This document shows positions 55,141 to 63,814 of a stretch of 64,000 nucleotides of DNA, one piece after another. Below the pieces are notes generated by a model. The model saw only the letters and a program-made list of their open reading frames with translations. It did not search any database and was not told the DNA's origin. The position numbers were made by a program, and so were the translations under genes. The number at the start of each line of letters is the position of its first letter. Positions within the stretch are counted from its first letter, which is position 1. The DNA is from Fibrobacteria bacterium AD312 (GTDB taxonomy: Bacteria; Fibrobacterota; Fibrobacteria; Fibrobacterales; Fibrobacteraceae), in contig LIUM01000010.1 of NCBI GenBank assembly GCA_001462345.1, positions 25,517-89,516 of the forward strand, in the 5' to 3' direction.

Positions 55141-56262
55141 ATGGAAACAAAAAAACGACTTCTTTTGATTTGCGATAAAAACCCTTGTACTAGTTTTGGA
55201 CGTCTCACTTTAGACACTAAAAAGGCTTTGAACTCAGACTATGATGTCAAAATAGTTTGGTTAACTACGCCCCAATATTTTTCTGAATCTCCGATTACTG
55301 ATAATGTAGATGAATCTATTGCTGCTTCTTCGTTATATACAGGTTTTTTTTCTTTTAGAAAGTCTTTGATTTCTATCGCCAAATCATTTGCACCTGACTT
55401 TGTTTTGTTTATTCGTCCTGAACTAGGTTTTCTGGTTCCTATAGTTAAAAAATCAATCCCTTCTTCAAAAGTCTTAGTTCAAGTTCATGATACTTTTGCA
55501 GAAACACTTTATCCAAACAGCATCAAGTTCAAATTAATCAACCAGTTTTTTATAAAGAATACAGTCAAAGCGGATGCTTATATTTTTGATTCTGTTTACA
55601 CTCAAATAGAAGCGCAAAACCATTTTAAAATATCTAATAAACCATTTTGTGTTCTTGGTTGTCCTATTAATTTTAATTTATTTAATAAGCAACAAGGGAT
55701 TCCTACTTTAAAAGATAAAGAAGCATTTAGAGAACAAAATAACATCGCTGGTTTTAATGGCTATTGTTTAAACATCAGTTTAGATGAGCCTCGAAAAAAC
55801 TTGGAAACTTTTTTTGAATTAGCTGCTGTATGCCCTGAAACGGCTTTTGTTCGAATAGGAAAGAAAACGCCTCGTATTGAAGAATTAATTCAGAAAAAAG
55901 AATTAAAAAATGTATTTCATTTTACAGAAATTTCCGCTGATCAATTACGCGATTTTTATCGCCATTCGGATTTAGTCGTTTACCCTTCTTGGCTTGAAGG
56001 CTTTGGCTTACCACCTCTAGAAGCACTAGCTTGTGGAACGCCTGTCGTTTCTTCAGCGACATCTGCATTAAAAGAAAATCTAGAAGGTGTAACCCCTTTA
56101 GTTTTCCCTCCAGATGATGTAGAATCTTATGTTAAGATTCTAAAAAGACGACTAGCTGGAGACCCGCTTGTGGATTGGGATAAAGCGAATGCTTTATTAG
56201 ATCGTTTTAGTTTAAAAAATATTTCAGAACGATTGATAAATTTTTTGCAATCTCTCGTTTGA
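55141..56262 (+). CDS. Glycosyltransferase family 4-type
   Basis: This 373-residue protein has a GT-B fold with the GT4 signature 'DLVVYPSWLEGFGLPPLEALACGTPVVSS' near residues 278-308, and the Glu residues of the EX7E motif at the ends of that helix. 'PRKNLETFFELA' is a typical start of the second domain. Such enzymes extend lipopolysaccharide or other surface glycans. Its end overlaps the end of the next, opposite-strand gene by 39 bases. It probably works with the adjacent GT2 genes on a surface glycan. Confidence 0.88.
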   Translation: METKKRLLLICDKNPCTSFGRLTLDTKKALNSDYDVKIVWLTTPQYFSESPITDNVDESIAASSLYTGFFSFRKSLISIAKSFAPDFVLFIRPELGFLVPIVKKSIPSSKVLVQVHDTFAETLYPNSIKFKLINQFFIKNTVKADAYIFDSVYTQIEAQNHFKISNKPFCVLGCPINFNLFNKQQGIPTLKDKEAFREQNNIAGFNGYCLNISLDEPRKNLETFFELAAVCPETAFVRIGKKTPRIEELIQKKELKNVFHFTEISADQLRDFYRHSDLVVYPSWLEGFGLPPLEALACGTPVVSSATSALKENLEGVTPLVFPPDDVESYVKILKRRLAGDPLVDWDKANALLDRFSLKNISERLINFLQSLV

Positions 56263-56964
56263 AAATTTAGATAGCAAAATGGCTTTCTTTCTTTTGTGAT
56301 AAAATGATTTCATCTTAGTTAGAAAATGAAAGAGAATATTCAATTTGAAATTCTTTTTTAAATAAACGAATGCGGCATTGATTCCCATATTCTTAAAAAT
56401 ACATAGAGCCGATTCATGTTCTTTTATTTTTAAAATGGCTTCTGGTTTTGAAGAATCTATAAGCTCTACAGGGGATAAAGGAATGGAAAAAATACTTCCT
56501 CCTGCGTGGTATATTCGAAGCCCAAGATCAATAAATCGAATGGCTAAAGAAAGGTCTAAATCAAAAGCCCCAGTTCGTTGAATTATTCTTCTAGATACAA
56601 CCATAAGATAAGGAGAAGAACCAGCTACATATTCATAGGGAGAACTCTTCAGTTTGTTCCATGTGATAGGGCCTTTATTTATATCGATTACATAAGCAGA
56701 GGCAAAAGAAGAATGATTGGAAGAAGAAACTAAAGTCGGTGCAAAACAATCAATCATTGGAAAATCAAGACAGGCTTGCCCTATTTCATGAAGATGTTCT
56801 TTTGTAATACGAACATCTTGATGAATAAGGATAATCCACTCTGCATTCGTTTTAGGAAGCGTTTCATTGATGTTTTCAGAAGCAAACCATTCTATGGCAG
56901 GATCCTCTATAGAAGGTTCTATTTCTTTTACAGGATAAACAATGATATCAAATTGTTTTCGCAT
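56224..56964 (-). CDS. GT2-like glycosyltransferase, divergent
   Basis: A 246-residue GT-A-like protein: 'EWIILIHQDVRITKEHLHEIG' gives a DxD-type metal motif (QDVRI), 'GPITWNKLKSSPYEYVAGSSPYLMVVSRRI' a central acceptor region and 'GAFDLDLSLAIRFIDLGLRIYHAGG' the acid. It lacks a clean DXD and an N-terminal beta-strand start typical of GT2, so the assignment is by pattern. It follows the PorV-like gene by four bases on the same strand and its end overlaps the end of the GT4 gene (39 bases, convergent). Confidence 0.68.
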   Translation of the reverse strand: MRKQFDIIVYPVKEIEPSIEDPAIEWFASENINETLPKTNAEWIILIHQDVRITKEHLHEIGQACLDFPMIDCFAPTLVSSSNHSSFASAYVIDINKGPITWNKLKSSPYEYVAGSSPYLMVVSRRIIQRTGAFDLDLSLAIRFIDLGLRIYHAGGSIFSIPLSPVELIDSSKPEAILKIKEHESALCIFKNMGINAAFVYLKKNFKLNILFHFLTKMKSFYHKRKKAILLSKFSNERLQKIYQSF

Positions 56965-56968
56965 GGAA

Positions 56969-57982
56969 TTAAAAATTAAAACTTAAACCAAAGCGATGTT
57001 CTACACCAAGCCCTTGTGTTAGGTAAGAAAACGAATAATCTAACGAGAAAATTTCGTGTAAAAACCCAGCACCTAAACTAAAAAGGCGAGCTTCATTGGA
57101 TTCACTGGGGCGAGAATTAGAGGCGAAAAGTTCTTTTGCATCTCGACTAAGATCAAGCCAGGTACGATTAAATCCAGCACGAAGAAAAACATATTTGCCT
57201 AGAATATATTCCGCACCTAGAGAGGCGGTTGGTTGAGAATATCTAGGAAAAGAACTTTCCATCAATAAACTCAAGCGGGGGATTGTTCTTGGTTTTAAAA
57301 AGGCGGCAATAGAAACTGTTTGTGCCATAGCGTAATAATCGTCAGAGGAATCATCTACATAATCACGAATCATGGAACCAAAATCTCTCGCGGTAAGAGC
57401 AAAACCATAAAGAGTGCTACTGGATTGCCAAGAGAAACCCCAATCAAATGCAAGAGCAATAGCAGTTCGATCTCCTACTTCACCAGAGAGTTTATCCGTG
57501 GCTAGCTTCACAGTACTACCAAAACGGAAATGAGTTAGTGGAAAAGAACTTGTTAAGGTAAACAACTGGCTTTGTGGAGAATGAATTTGCCCTGTAGAGT
57601 TACCGTATTCATCATACCCATCAATATCTCCATAACGAATCCAGCCATAAGAAGCTTGAACATTCATGGCGTTTAATTTTCTTGAGTAAGAAAGAAAACC
57701 TTGGTTCTCTGCCCAAGCTCCTGTTTGCCAATAAAGTGCCACTACGTTCTTTTTGTTGTTTTGAATTTCTAATCCAGCAGGGTTTAATTGGACTATGCTT
57801 GGGTCATTGGAAGGTAGTGCAGCTGCTGAACGTTCCATCGACATATTTCTAGGACTTTGAAAAGTTCTAGAAAAAGAAAATATTTCAAGCCCAGCTTCAT
57901 TTTTTTCAAAGAAAGAAAAAGAAAAAGGAGCTGTCAGACTAAAAAAAACAAGAAAAAAGAAAAAAAGTTTAAAAAAATGCAT
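56969..57982 (-). CDS. PorV/PorQ-like outer membrane protein
   Basis: The 337 residues have a signal peptide (1-24) and then 'MSMERSAAALPSNDPSIVQLNPAGLE', the hallmark start of the PorV/PorQ (UPF0164, FadL-like) barrels. The rest alternates strands and ends in 'VEHRFGLSFNF' with an aromatic terminus. In type IX systems, PorV carries cargo to the attachment complex. As the window also has sorting-domain proteins, a T9SS role is plausible, but other PorV-like proteins have unknown functions. The GT2-like gene follows by four bases. Confidence 0.75.
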   Translation of the reverse strand: MHFFKLFFFFLVFFSLTAPFSFSFFEKNEAGLEIFSFSRTFQSPRNMSMERSAAALPSNDPSIVQLNPAGLEIQNNKKNVVALYWQTGAWAENQGFLSYSRKLNAMNVQASYGWIRYGDIDGYDEYGNSTGQIHSPQSQLFTLTSSFPLTHFRFGSTVKLATDKLSGEVGDRTAIALAFDWGFSWQSSSTLYGFALTARDFGSMIRDYVDDSSDDYYAMAQTVSIAAFLKPRTIPRLSLLMESSFPRYSQPTASLGAEYILGKYVFLRAGFNRTWLDLSRDAKELFASNSRPSESNEARLFSLGAGFLHEIFSLDYSFSYLTQGLGVEHRFGLSFNF

Positions 57983-57989
57983 TTTTATA

Positions 57990-58018
57990 ATTTACAAAAT
58001 TCTAAACGTTTGTTATCT
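57990..58018 (+). promoter_or_regulatory. Likely promoter of tRNA-Lys
   Basis: TTTACA (57990-57995), a 17-base spacer and TATCTT (58013-58018) with TGG right after; the tRNA begins 12 bases later. The same spacing and -10 occur in front of tRNA-Gln. It overlaps no gene. Confidence 0.55.
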
Positions 58019-58029
58019 TTGGCTGCGTC

Positions 58030-58102
58030 GGGCTAATAGCTCAGCTGGTAGAGCAACGCCCTTTTAAGGCGTGGGTCGAAGGTTCGAATCCTTCTTAGCT
58101 CA
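58030..58102 (+). tRNA. tRNA-Lys (anticodon TTT)
   Basis: A 73-base cloverleaf: acceptor stem GGGCTAA/TTAGCTC (one G-U pair), D arm TAGCTCAGCTGGTAGAGCA, anticodon stem ACGCC/GGCGT with loop CTTTTAA giving TTT, and T arm with GGTTCGAATCC. The discriminator base is A, and CCA is not encoded. A promoter lies upstream and a terminator follows, so it is a single-gene unit. Confidence 0.97.
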
Positions 58103-58103
58103 G

Positions 58104-58138
58104 AAAAAGCCGATTCTTTAATAAGGATCGGCTTTTTT
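58104..58138 (+). terminator. Terminator after tRNA-Lys
   Basis: An 11-bp stem AAAAAGCCGAT/ATCGGCTTTTT with a ten-base loop, followed by further T. It begins two bases after the tRNA end. Confidence 0.9.
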
Positions 58139-58159
58139 CTTTTTATCTTTAGGGCCTTT

Positions 58160-61100
58160 ATGATGCAGAATTTTTCTCAATTTCTTCAGGAATCTTCTTT
58201 AGAGACCTTAAATATATGGGATCATCATCCGTCGAAAGGCGTTTTACACGTCAGTGGTCTCAATTTATCCGCAGAATCAATCATTATAGCGAGTCGTTTC
58301 TTAAAAAATCCAGAAAACATCGTTATTGTCACTAAAGATTATAAAAGTTCTGAAGAATGGTTGGCCAATCTATCTAGTCTTGTTTCAGAAGAAAACATTC
58401 GCTTTTTCCCTTCCATAGGCTTAAAACCTTATGAAGAGAAGGTTCCTTTTGATGGTGTCTTAGAAGAACGCCTTCTATTTTTTAGAGATATTCAGACCTC
58501 TGGGCCATTAATTGTTATTTGTCCAATAGATGCTTTATTAATGAAACTTCCAGCTCCTGGCTTTTTGAAAAATAAAGTGCAGACACTGAAAGTGGGTTCT
58601 ATATTAGACCCTAAAGCATTGCGACCTATTTTATTAGATATGGGGTTTAAGGAACAACCTATTGTAAGTGCCGTTGGTGAGTTTTCTATTCGCGGCTGTA
58701 TTGTAGATATCAATGGCTTTTTATATGAACACCCCGTTCGAATTGAATTTTTTGGTGATGAAATAGAGTCCATTCGCTCCTTTGATATTTTTACGCAACG
58801 TTCTCTTGATACAATGACTGCAATTGATATTTACCCAATGGGGGAATTCAATATTGCAGAAAAAGACAAATTCCATTTTGCAGGAAATCTAAACGGCTAT
58901 TTTTGGAAACGTAGTGCTTATGAATCTTTAACAGCCTCTATCTTCGATTACTTAACTTCGCCAAGCATCGTTTTTGATGAGCTGTCTTCTATTTCAGAAT
59001 ACGCTTCTTCTCTTAGATCTTCTTATGACCTTCAATTTTTAGATGTTGCCGCTCTTCAATTCAAAGATTTTCCTCCTGAAAAGATTTGGTGGAATTTCAC
59101 TCATTTTTCTTCTTTAATTGCAAATACGTTTACTTTAGACTTTACTCGTGTTCATACGAATGCCTCTAACTGGATTCATTATGACATACGCACTCAAAGT
59201 TTTGAATCTTCTGGCATTGATCATGTTTTAAAAGAAATAGAAGAATTTACGCTGGATGGTGGTAGAGTATATATAGTGGCCCCCACTTCAGGTGCACTTC
59301 ATCGATTACAACACTTGTTCCATGAAGTCGAGATAGAAGGCTTTTTGGAAGCCTCTTTATCAGAAGGTTTTTGGTTACCAGAAGAAAAAGTAGCGTTCCT
59401 AACAGAAACTCGCATTTTCAATCGCCACTCCAAGAAGAGTCGAAAGAAAATGATCTCTGGCTCTGTTTCCAATGCTCTCTTAGTTGAATCGCTATCGAGA
59501 GGTGATTTAGTTGCCCATGAAGACCATGGCGTGGGGCGTTATCTTGGTTTAGTTCGCGTGGAAGTCAATGGCGGCTTGGTCGATTGTGCGTTATTGGAGT
59601 ATCAAGGTGGCGATCGCTTAAAATTTCCTGTAGCGGATTTACAAAAAATTGAAAAGCTACAAACCCCTGAAGATGGTCAAGTTCAACTCAATCGATTAGG
59701 TTCTAAAGCCTTTGAAAACCTAAAAAAACGGGTTAAACAAAAAGTCATACAAATAGCAAAAGAGCTTGTAGAGCTTTATGCTAAAAGGGAACTAACGGAA
59801 GGGTTCCCTTTCCCTCCAGACAATAAATTACAAGAAGAATTTGAAGAATCTTTTGAATACGAGCCAACGCCAGATCAGGTCAACGCCGTTTTAGACATCA
59901 AAAAAGATATGGAAAGTAAAAAGCCAATGGATCGCCTGATTTGCGGAGACGTTGGTTTTGGTAAAACAGAAGTCGCCATGCGGGCGGCGTTTAAATGCAT
60001 TTTATCAAAGAAACAAGTCGTAGTCCTTGTTCCTACAACGATTCTCGCAGCACAACATTATGAAAATTTTAGAGAACGTTTTGCTGCCTTTCCAGTAAAT
60101 ATTGATTTAGTTAATCGTTATCGATCCGTTAAAGACAAAAAAGAGGTGTTTGAAAAATTAAAGAAAGGGGCTATTGATATTGTAATAGGAACTCATTCTT
60201 TACTTTCTCAAAAAATTGAATTTAAGGATTTAGGCCTTTTAATTGTCGATGAAGAACAAAAATTTGGTGTCAAACAAAAAGAATTACTTCGTGAAATGCG
60301 CTTATCTGTCGATACGTTAAGCATGAGCGCCACACCTATTCCAAGGTCTCTTCATCTATGTATGACTGGCGTTCGAGATATTTCTCTCATCAATACACCC
60401 CCTATGAATCGCCTTCCAGTAGAAACGAAATTATTAAAAAGAAACGATGTCGTTTTAGCTCAGGCTGTAAAAGACGAATTGGCTCGTGGTGGCCAAGTAT
60501 TTATTGTCAACGATCGAGTGCAAAATATCTTGCAACTGGCTGATGATGTAGAATCTTGGGTTCCTGAAGCACGAGTGGGTGTAGCTCACGGGCAAATGGC
60601 GGATCGAGACCTCGAAAGAGTGATGGAAGCTTTTATATCCAGAGAATTTGATATTTTAGTCAGCACCAGCATTATTGAATCTGGTTTAGATGTTCCCAAT
60701 GCGAATACCATTATTATAATGAATTCTCACCATTTTGGAATCAGCCAGTTATACCAAATGCGTGGGCGTGTTGGGCGTTCGGACGTTTTAGCCCATGCCT
60801 ATTTAGTGACTCCTGCAAAAGGTGAAATTTCAGTCGATTCGGCAAAAAGATTACAAGCTCTAGAACAATTTACTGATTTAGGGAGCGGCTATCAGCTCGC
60901 GATGCGAGATTTAGAAATAAGAGGCGCTGGAAACCTTTTAGGATCAGAACAACATGGCTTTATTGCCGAAATCGGTTTTGAAACTTACGTGCGATTGGTA
61001 AAAGAAGCGGTGGAGTTGATTCGCGGCGGCACCACAGAAAAACCAATTCAACCTCGTATAGAAATTGGCGTAGATGCTTATTTACCAGAAGACTGGATTG

Positions 61101-61501
61101 AAGATGGCTTAACAAGAATCACATTATACCAGCGTTTGGCTCGAATTACTTCGGAACTCGAAATAAAATCCATTCGAGAAGAAATTCAGGATCGTTTTGG
61201 CCCTATTCCTGAACCAGCTGAAATGTTATTTATCATCAGCGAAATCTCCCTTTATGCTGGCCGTTTACGAATACAAGGTGTTCAACAACGTCGTGGAATG
61301 CTTGCCATGACTTTTGCTGAATTCCCTGCCGTAGATCCAAAAACTTTAGCTGAAATTATTTCTTTGTCGCCTTATCCAATGCGCTATTTAGGTTCGACTC
61401 CTTTACAAGCCGTTGTAGAATTAGGGCGTGGAGATCCTATTGCTCTAGCAAAACGAGTGCACGAGACTTTCAAAGCTTTTGATTCAAGAACTGGAGGGTA
61501 A
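58160..61501 (+). CDS. mfd: Transcription-repair coupling factor
   Basis: Mfd clears RNA polymerase stalled at DNA damage and recruits UvrA. The 1,113 residues contain a UvrB-like N-terminal region, the polymerase-interacting domain ('GDLVAHEDHGVGRYLGL', near residue 450-470), the RecG-like motor with Walker A 'GDVGFGKTEVAMRA' (about 595-600), 'VDEEQKFGV' (about 696) and 'RGRVGRSD', and a C-terminal TRCF domain. The TATCTTTAGG box just ahead of the ATG may act as a promoter. Its end carries the GGAGGG ribosome site of the next gene. Confidence 0.96.
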   Translation: MMQNFSQFLQESSLETLNIWDHHPSKGVLHVSGLNLSAESIIIASRFLKNPENIVIVTKDYKSSEEWLANLSSLVSEENIRFFPSIGLKPYEEKVPFDGVLEERLLFFRDIQTSGPLIVICPIDALLMKLPAPGFLKNKVQTLKVGSILDPKALRPILLDMGFKEQPIVSAVGEFSIRGCIVDINGFLYEHPVRIEFFGDEIESIRSFDIFTQRSLDTMTAIDIYPMGEFNIAEKDKFHFAGNLNGYFWKRSAYESLTASIFDYLTSPSIVFDELSSISEYASSLRSSYDLQFLDVAALQFKDFPPEKIWWNFTHFSSLIANTFTLDFTRVHTNASNWIHYDIRTQSFESSGIDHVLKEIEEFTLDGGRVYIVAPTSGALHRLQHLFHEVEIEGFLEASLSEGFWLPEEKVAFLTETRIFNRHSKKSRKKMISGSVSNALLVESLSRGDLVAHEDHGVGRYLGLVRVEVNGGLVDCALLEYQGGDRLKFPVADLQKIEKLQTPEDGQVQLNRLGSKAFENLKKRVKQKVIQIAKELVELYAKRELTEGFPFPPDNKLQEEFEESFEYEPTPDQVNAVLDIKKDMESKKPMDRLICGDVGFGKTEVAMRAAFKCILSKKQVVVLVPTTILAAQHYENFRERFAAFPVNIDLVNRYRSVKDKKEVFEKLKKGAIDIVIGTHSLLSQKIEFKDLGLLIVDEEQKFGVKQKELLREMRLSVDTLSMSATPIPRSLHLCMTGVRDISLINTPPMNRLPVETKLLKRNDVVLAQAVKDELARGGQVFIVNDRVQNILQLADDVESWVPEARVGVAHGQMADRDLERVMEAFISREFDILVSTSIIESGLDVPNANTIIIMNSHHFGISQLYQMRGRVGRSDVLAHAYLVTPAKGEISVDSAKRLQALEQFTDLGSGYQLAMRDLEIRGAGNLLGSEQHGFIAEIGFETYVRLVKEAVELIRGGTTEKPIQPRIEIGVDAYLPEDWIEDGLTRITLYQRLARITSELEIKSIREEIQDRFGPIPEPAEMLFIISEISLYAGRLRIQGVQQRRGMLAMTFAEFPAVDPKTLAEIISLSPYPMRYLGSTPLQAVVELGRGDPIALAKRVHETFKAFDSRTGG

Positions 61502-61503
61502 AA

Positions 61504-62865
61504 ATGGACATAGTAAAAAAGATTGATGCTTTACGAGCATTTTATGATTCGGGCAAAACTCTTTCCTTTTCTTATCGTTTAGCTCAGTTAAAAAAACTTA
61601 AAAAAAACATTATAAAAAATGAAAAACAAATAGAAGAAGCGTTAAAGGCCGATCTAAATAAAAGCGATAACGAAGCTTACATGACAGAAATAGGAATTAC
61701 GTTATCAGAACTAACGAATATGATTTCGGGCTTATCTTCTTATATGAAACCCAAAACGGTTCGCACCCCTTTGACCTTATTCAAAGCCAAAAGTTTTATA
61801 AGCCCTCATCCTTATGGCGTCTGTTTGATTTTATCGCCATGGAATTATCCATTTCAACTTTCAATAAATCCCTTGATCGGAGCGATTGCCGCTGGAAACG
61901 TCGCTTTAATAAAGCCCTCGGCTTATGCTCCTCATACAGCGGCTCTTGTAGAAAGGCTCATTTCAGAAACCTTTGAACCAGATTATGTACAAGTCGTAAA
62001 TGGTGGGCGAGAGGAAAACCAGCTTTTATTAGAGCAAAAATGGGATTTTATCTTTTTTACAGGTTCTCCTTCTGTTGGCCGTCTCGTAATGGAAAAAGCA
62101 AGTCAGTATCTTACTCCGATCATCTTAGAACTTGGAGGGAAAAGCCCAGCCATTGTCACAAAATCGGCATCCTTAAAATCTGCTGCAAAAAGAATTGCTT
62201 TTGGAAAAGTAATCAATGCAGGGCAGACTTGTGTGGCTCCTGATTATGTTTATGTAGACGCTTCTGTAAAAGACGAATTTCTTAAACATTTGACAGATTA
62301 CTTTAAGGAATTTGTTCCAGAAGGCGCAAAAACGCCTGATTTACCGAAAATCATTAATAAAAAACATTTTAATCGTTTGCTTTCTTTGCTTGAAGGCGAA
62401 ACACCGTATCTAAAGCCAGATATAGATGGTGAGACTATGAGCCCAGCCATTTTATACCCAGCTTCTTTTGATTCCAAAGCCATGCAAGAAGAAATTTTCG
62501 GGCCCATTTTACCTGTTTTGACTTACAGCACCGAAGATGAAATGATTCAAACGCTTCAAAAAAAGAGTAAGCCTCTCGCTTTATATCTCTTTACCAACGA
62601 TTCTCAAACGGAAAAAAGAGTGTTTGAACAGCTGAATTTTGGTGGGGGATGTGTCAATGACACTCTAGTTCATCTAGCGAATCATCACTTGCCTTTTGGA
62701 GGAGTAGGGGAAAGTGGTATGGGTTCGTATCACGGAGAAGATAGCTTTAAGGCTTTTTCTCACTCTAGAAGTATCCTAAAAACAAGTACTTTAATAGATC
62801 TTCCATTACGGTATCGTCCTTATACAAGCCAAAAAAAGAGCTGGCTCAAGAGATTTTTAAAGTAG
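61504..62865 (+). CDS. Aldehyde dehydrogenase (class 3-like)
   Basis: The 453 residues belong to the ALDH superfamily, which oxidises aldehydes with NAD(P)+. Visible are 'LILSPWNYPFQLSINPLIGAIAAGNVALIKPS', the catalytic Glu in 'PIILELGGKSPAIV' (about 208), the catalytic Cys in 'INAGQTCVAPDYVYV' (about 243) and 'EIFGPILPVL'. The length and the C-terminal tail place it near the ALDH3-type enzymes. The start is two bases after the mfd stop with GGAGGG upstream, so it is translated with mfd. The physiological aldehyde is unknown. Confidence 0.92.
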   Translation: MDIVKKIDALRAFYDSGKTLSFSYRLAQLKKLKKNIIKNEKQIEEALKADLNKSDNEAYMTEIGITLSELTNMISGLSSYMKPKTVRTPLTLFKAKSFISPHPYGVCLILSPWNYPFQLSINPLIGAIAAGNVALIKPSAYAPHTAALVERLISETFEPDYVQVVNGGREENQLLLEQKWDFIFFTGSPSVGRLVMEKASQYLTPIILELGGKSPAIVTKSASLKSAAKRIAFGKVINAGQTCVAPDYVYVDASVKDEFLKHLTDYFKEFVPEGAKTPDLPKIINKKHFNRLLSLLEGETPYLKPDIDGETMSPAILYPASFDSKAMQEEIFGPILPVLTYSTEDEMIQTLQKKSKPLALYLFTNDSQTEKRVFEQLNFGGGCVNDTLVHLANHHLPFGGVGESGMGSYHGEDSFKAFSHSRSILKTSTLIDLPLRYRPYTSQKKSWLKRFLK

Positions 62866-62988
62866 TATTTGGGGTTTATTTATTTGCTTTTTAAATCCAT
62901 TATGGGTTTTATGGAAACGCTTTTGCTGTGTGCGTAATAAATTTTTTTGGAACGGGGATAGTTCGTTTTAATTTTGTAAATTAGGCAC

Positions 62989-63783
62989 ATGAATTCTTCT
63001 GATGAAATTAAATTACTGCTCTCGAAAAAAGAACTGTTCCTTTTTGATCTTGATGGAACACTTTTTAATACGCTTGGCGACCTCGCTCCAGCGGTGAATT
63101 ATGCAATGAAGCATTTCGGGCTTTCTACGCACAGCGTGGATCTTATACAGACGTTTATTGGAAATGGAGCTTTGAATCTAGTTCGACGTGCGATTGCTGC
63201 TCATTTTATTAAAAATGACTTAGGGGAGCCTAAAAAAGCGGGTGGTGGATGCGATTTCGAAAAAAGTATCAGAGAAGAAAAGATTGTTGCCGAAGTGCTT
63301 ACTCGTGAAGGTTACACCGAAGAAAAAATCGCTGAGATATACAAGGTCTATACGGAATATTACTGGGATCATTGCACCGAAAATACAGAACCATACGAAG
63401 GCGTTTTAGAATCGATAAAAAAAATCAATGCAAAAAACAAGCGTGCGGCGATGCTCACAAACAAGCCTTTTGCCCCCTCAAAAAAGATTCTCCAGAAATT
63501 CGGGTTAGAAAACGCATTTGCTGTTATTCTCTGTGGAGATACTACGCCAGAACGCAAGCCAAGCCCTGCTGGTATTTTCGAGATTTTGCACCAAACAAGC
63601 GTGGCTCCTGAAAAAGCGGTGATGATTGGCGACGATACGCCCGACGTGATGGCTGCAAGGAGTGCGGGCATTGACTGTATTACGCTCCTCGAAGGCTTTG
63701 GCAAGTGCGAGAATTTGCTGCCGCTAGAACCAAGGTATAGAGTGGGTCACATCAAAGATTTGGTTGGTTTTTCATTACAATGA
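62989..63783 (+). CDS. HAD family hydrolase, phosphoglycolate phosphatase-like, with raised GC
   Basis: A 264-residue C1-type HAD phosphatase: motif I 'LFLFDLDGTLFNTLGDL', motif II 'AAMLTNKPF', a Lys in 'PERKPSPAGIF' and motif IV 'VMIGDDTPDVMAARSAG'. Such enzymes clear 2-phosphoglycolate, but the family is broad. An insertion of about 20 residues ('EPKKAGGGCDFEKSIREEK') lies in the cap. Compared with its neighbours the DNA is visibly richer in G and C at third positions, so the gene may have been gained recently. It is followed directly by the tandem repeat array. Confidence 0.87.
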   Translation: MNSSDEIKLLLSKKELFLFDLDGTLFNTLGDLAPAVNYAMKHFGLSTHSVDLIQTFIGNGALNLVRRAIAAHFIKNDLGEPKKAGGGCDFEKSIREEKIVAEVLTREGYTEEKIAEIYKVYTEYYWDHCTENTEPYEGVLESIKKINAKNKRAAMLTNKPFAPSKKILQKFGLENAFAVILCGDTTPERKPSPAGIFEILHQTSVAPEKAVMIGDDTPDVMAARSAGIDCITLLEGFGKCENLLPLEPRYRVGHIKDLVGFSLQ

Positions 63784-63814
63784 ACCACGCGTAACTAGTA
63801 TTAACATCAGTTCA

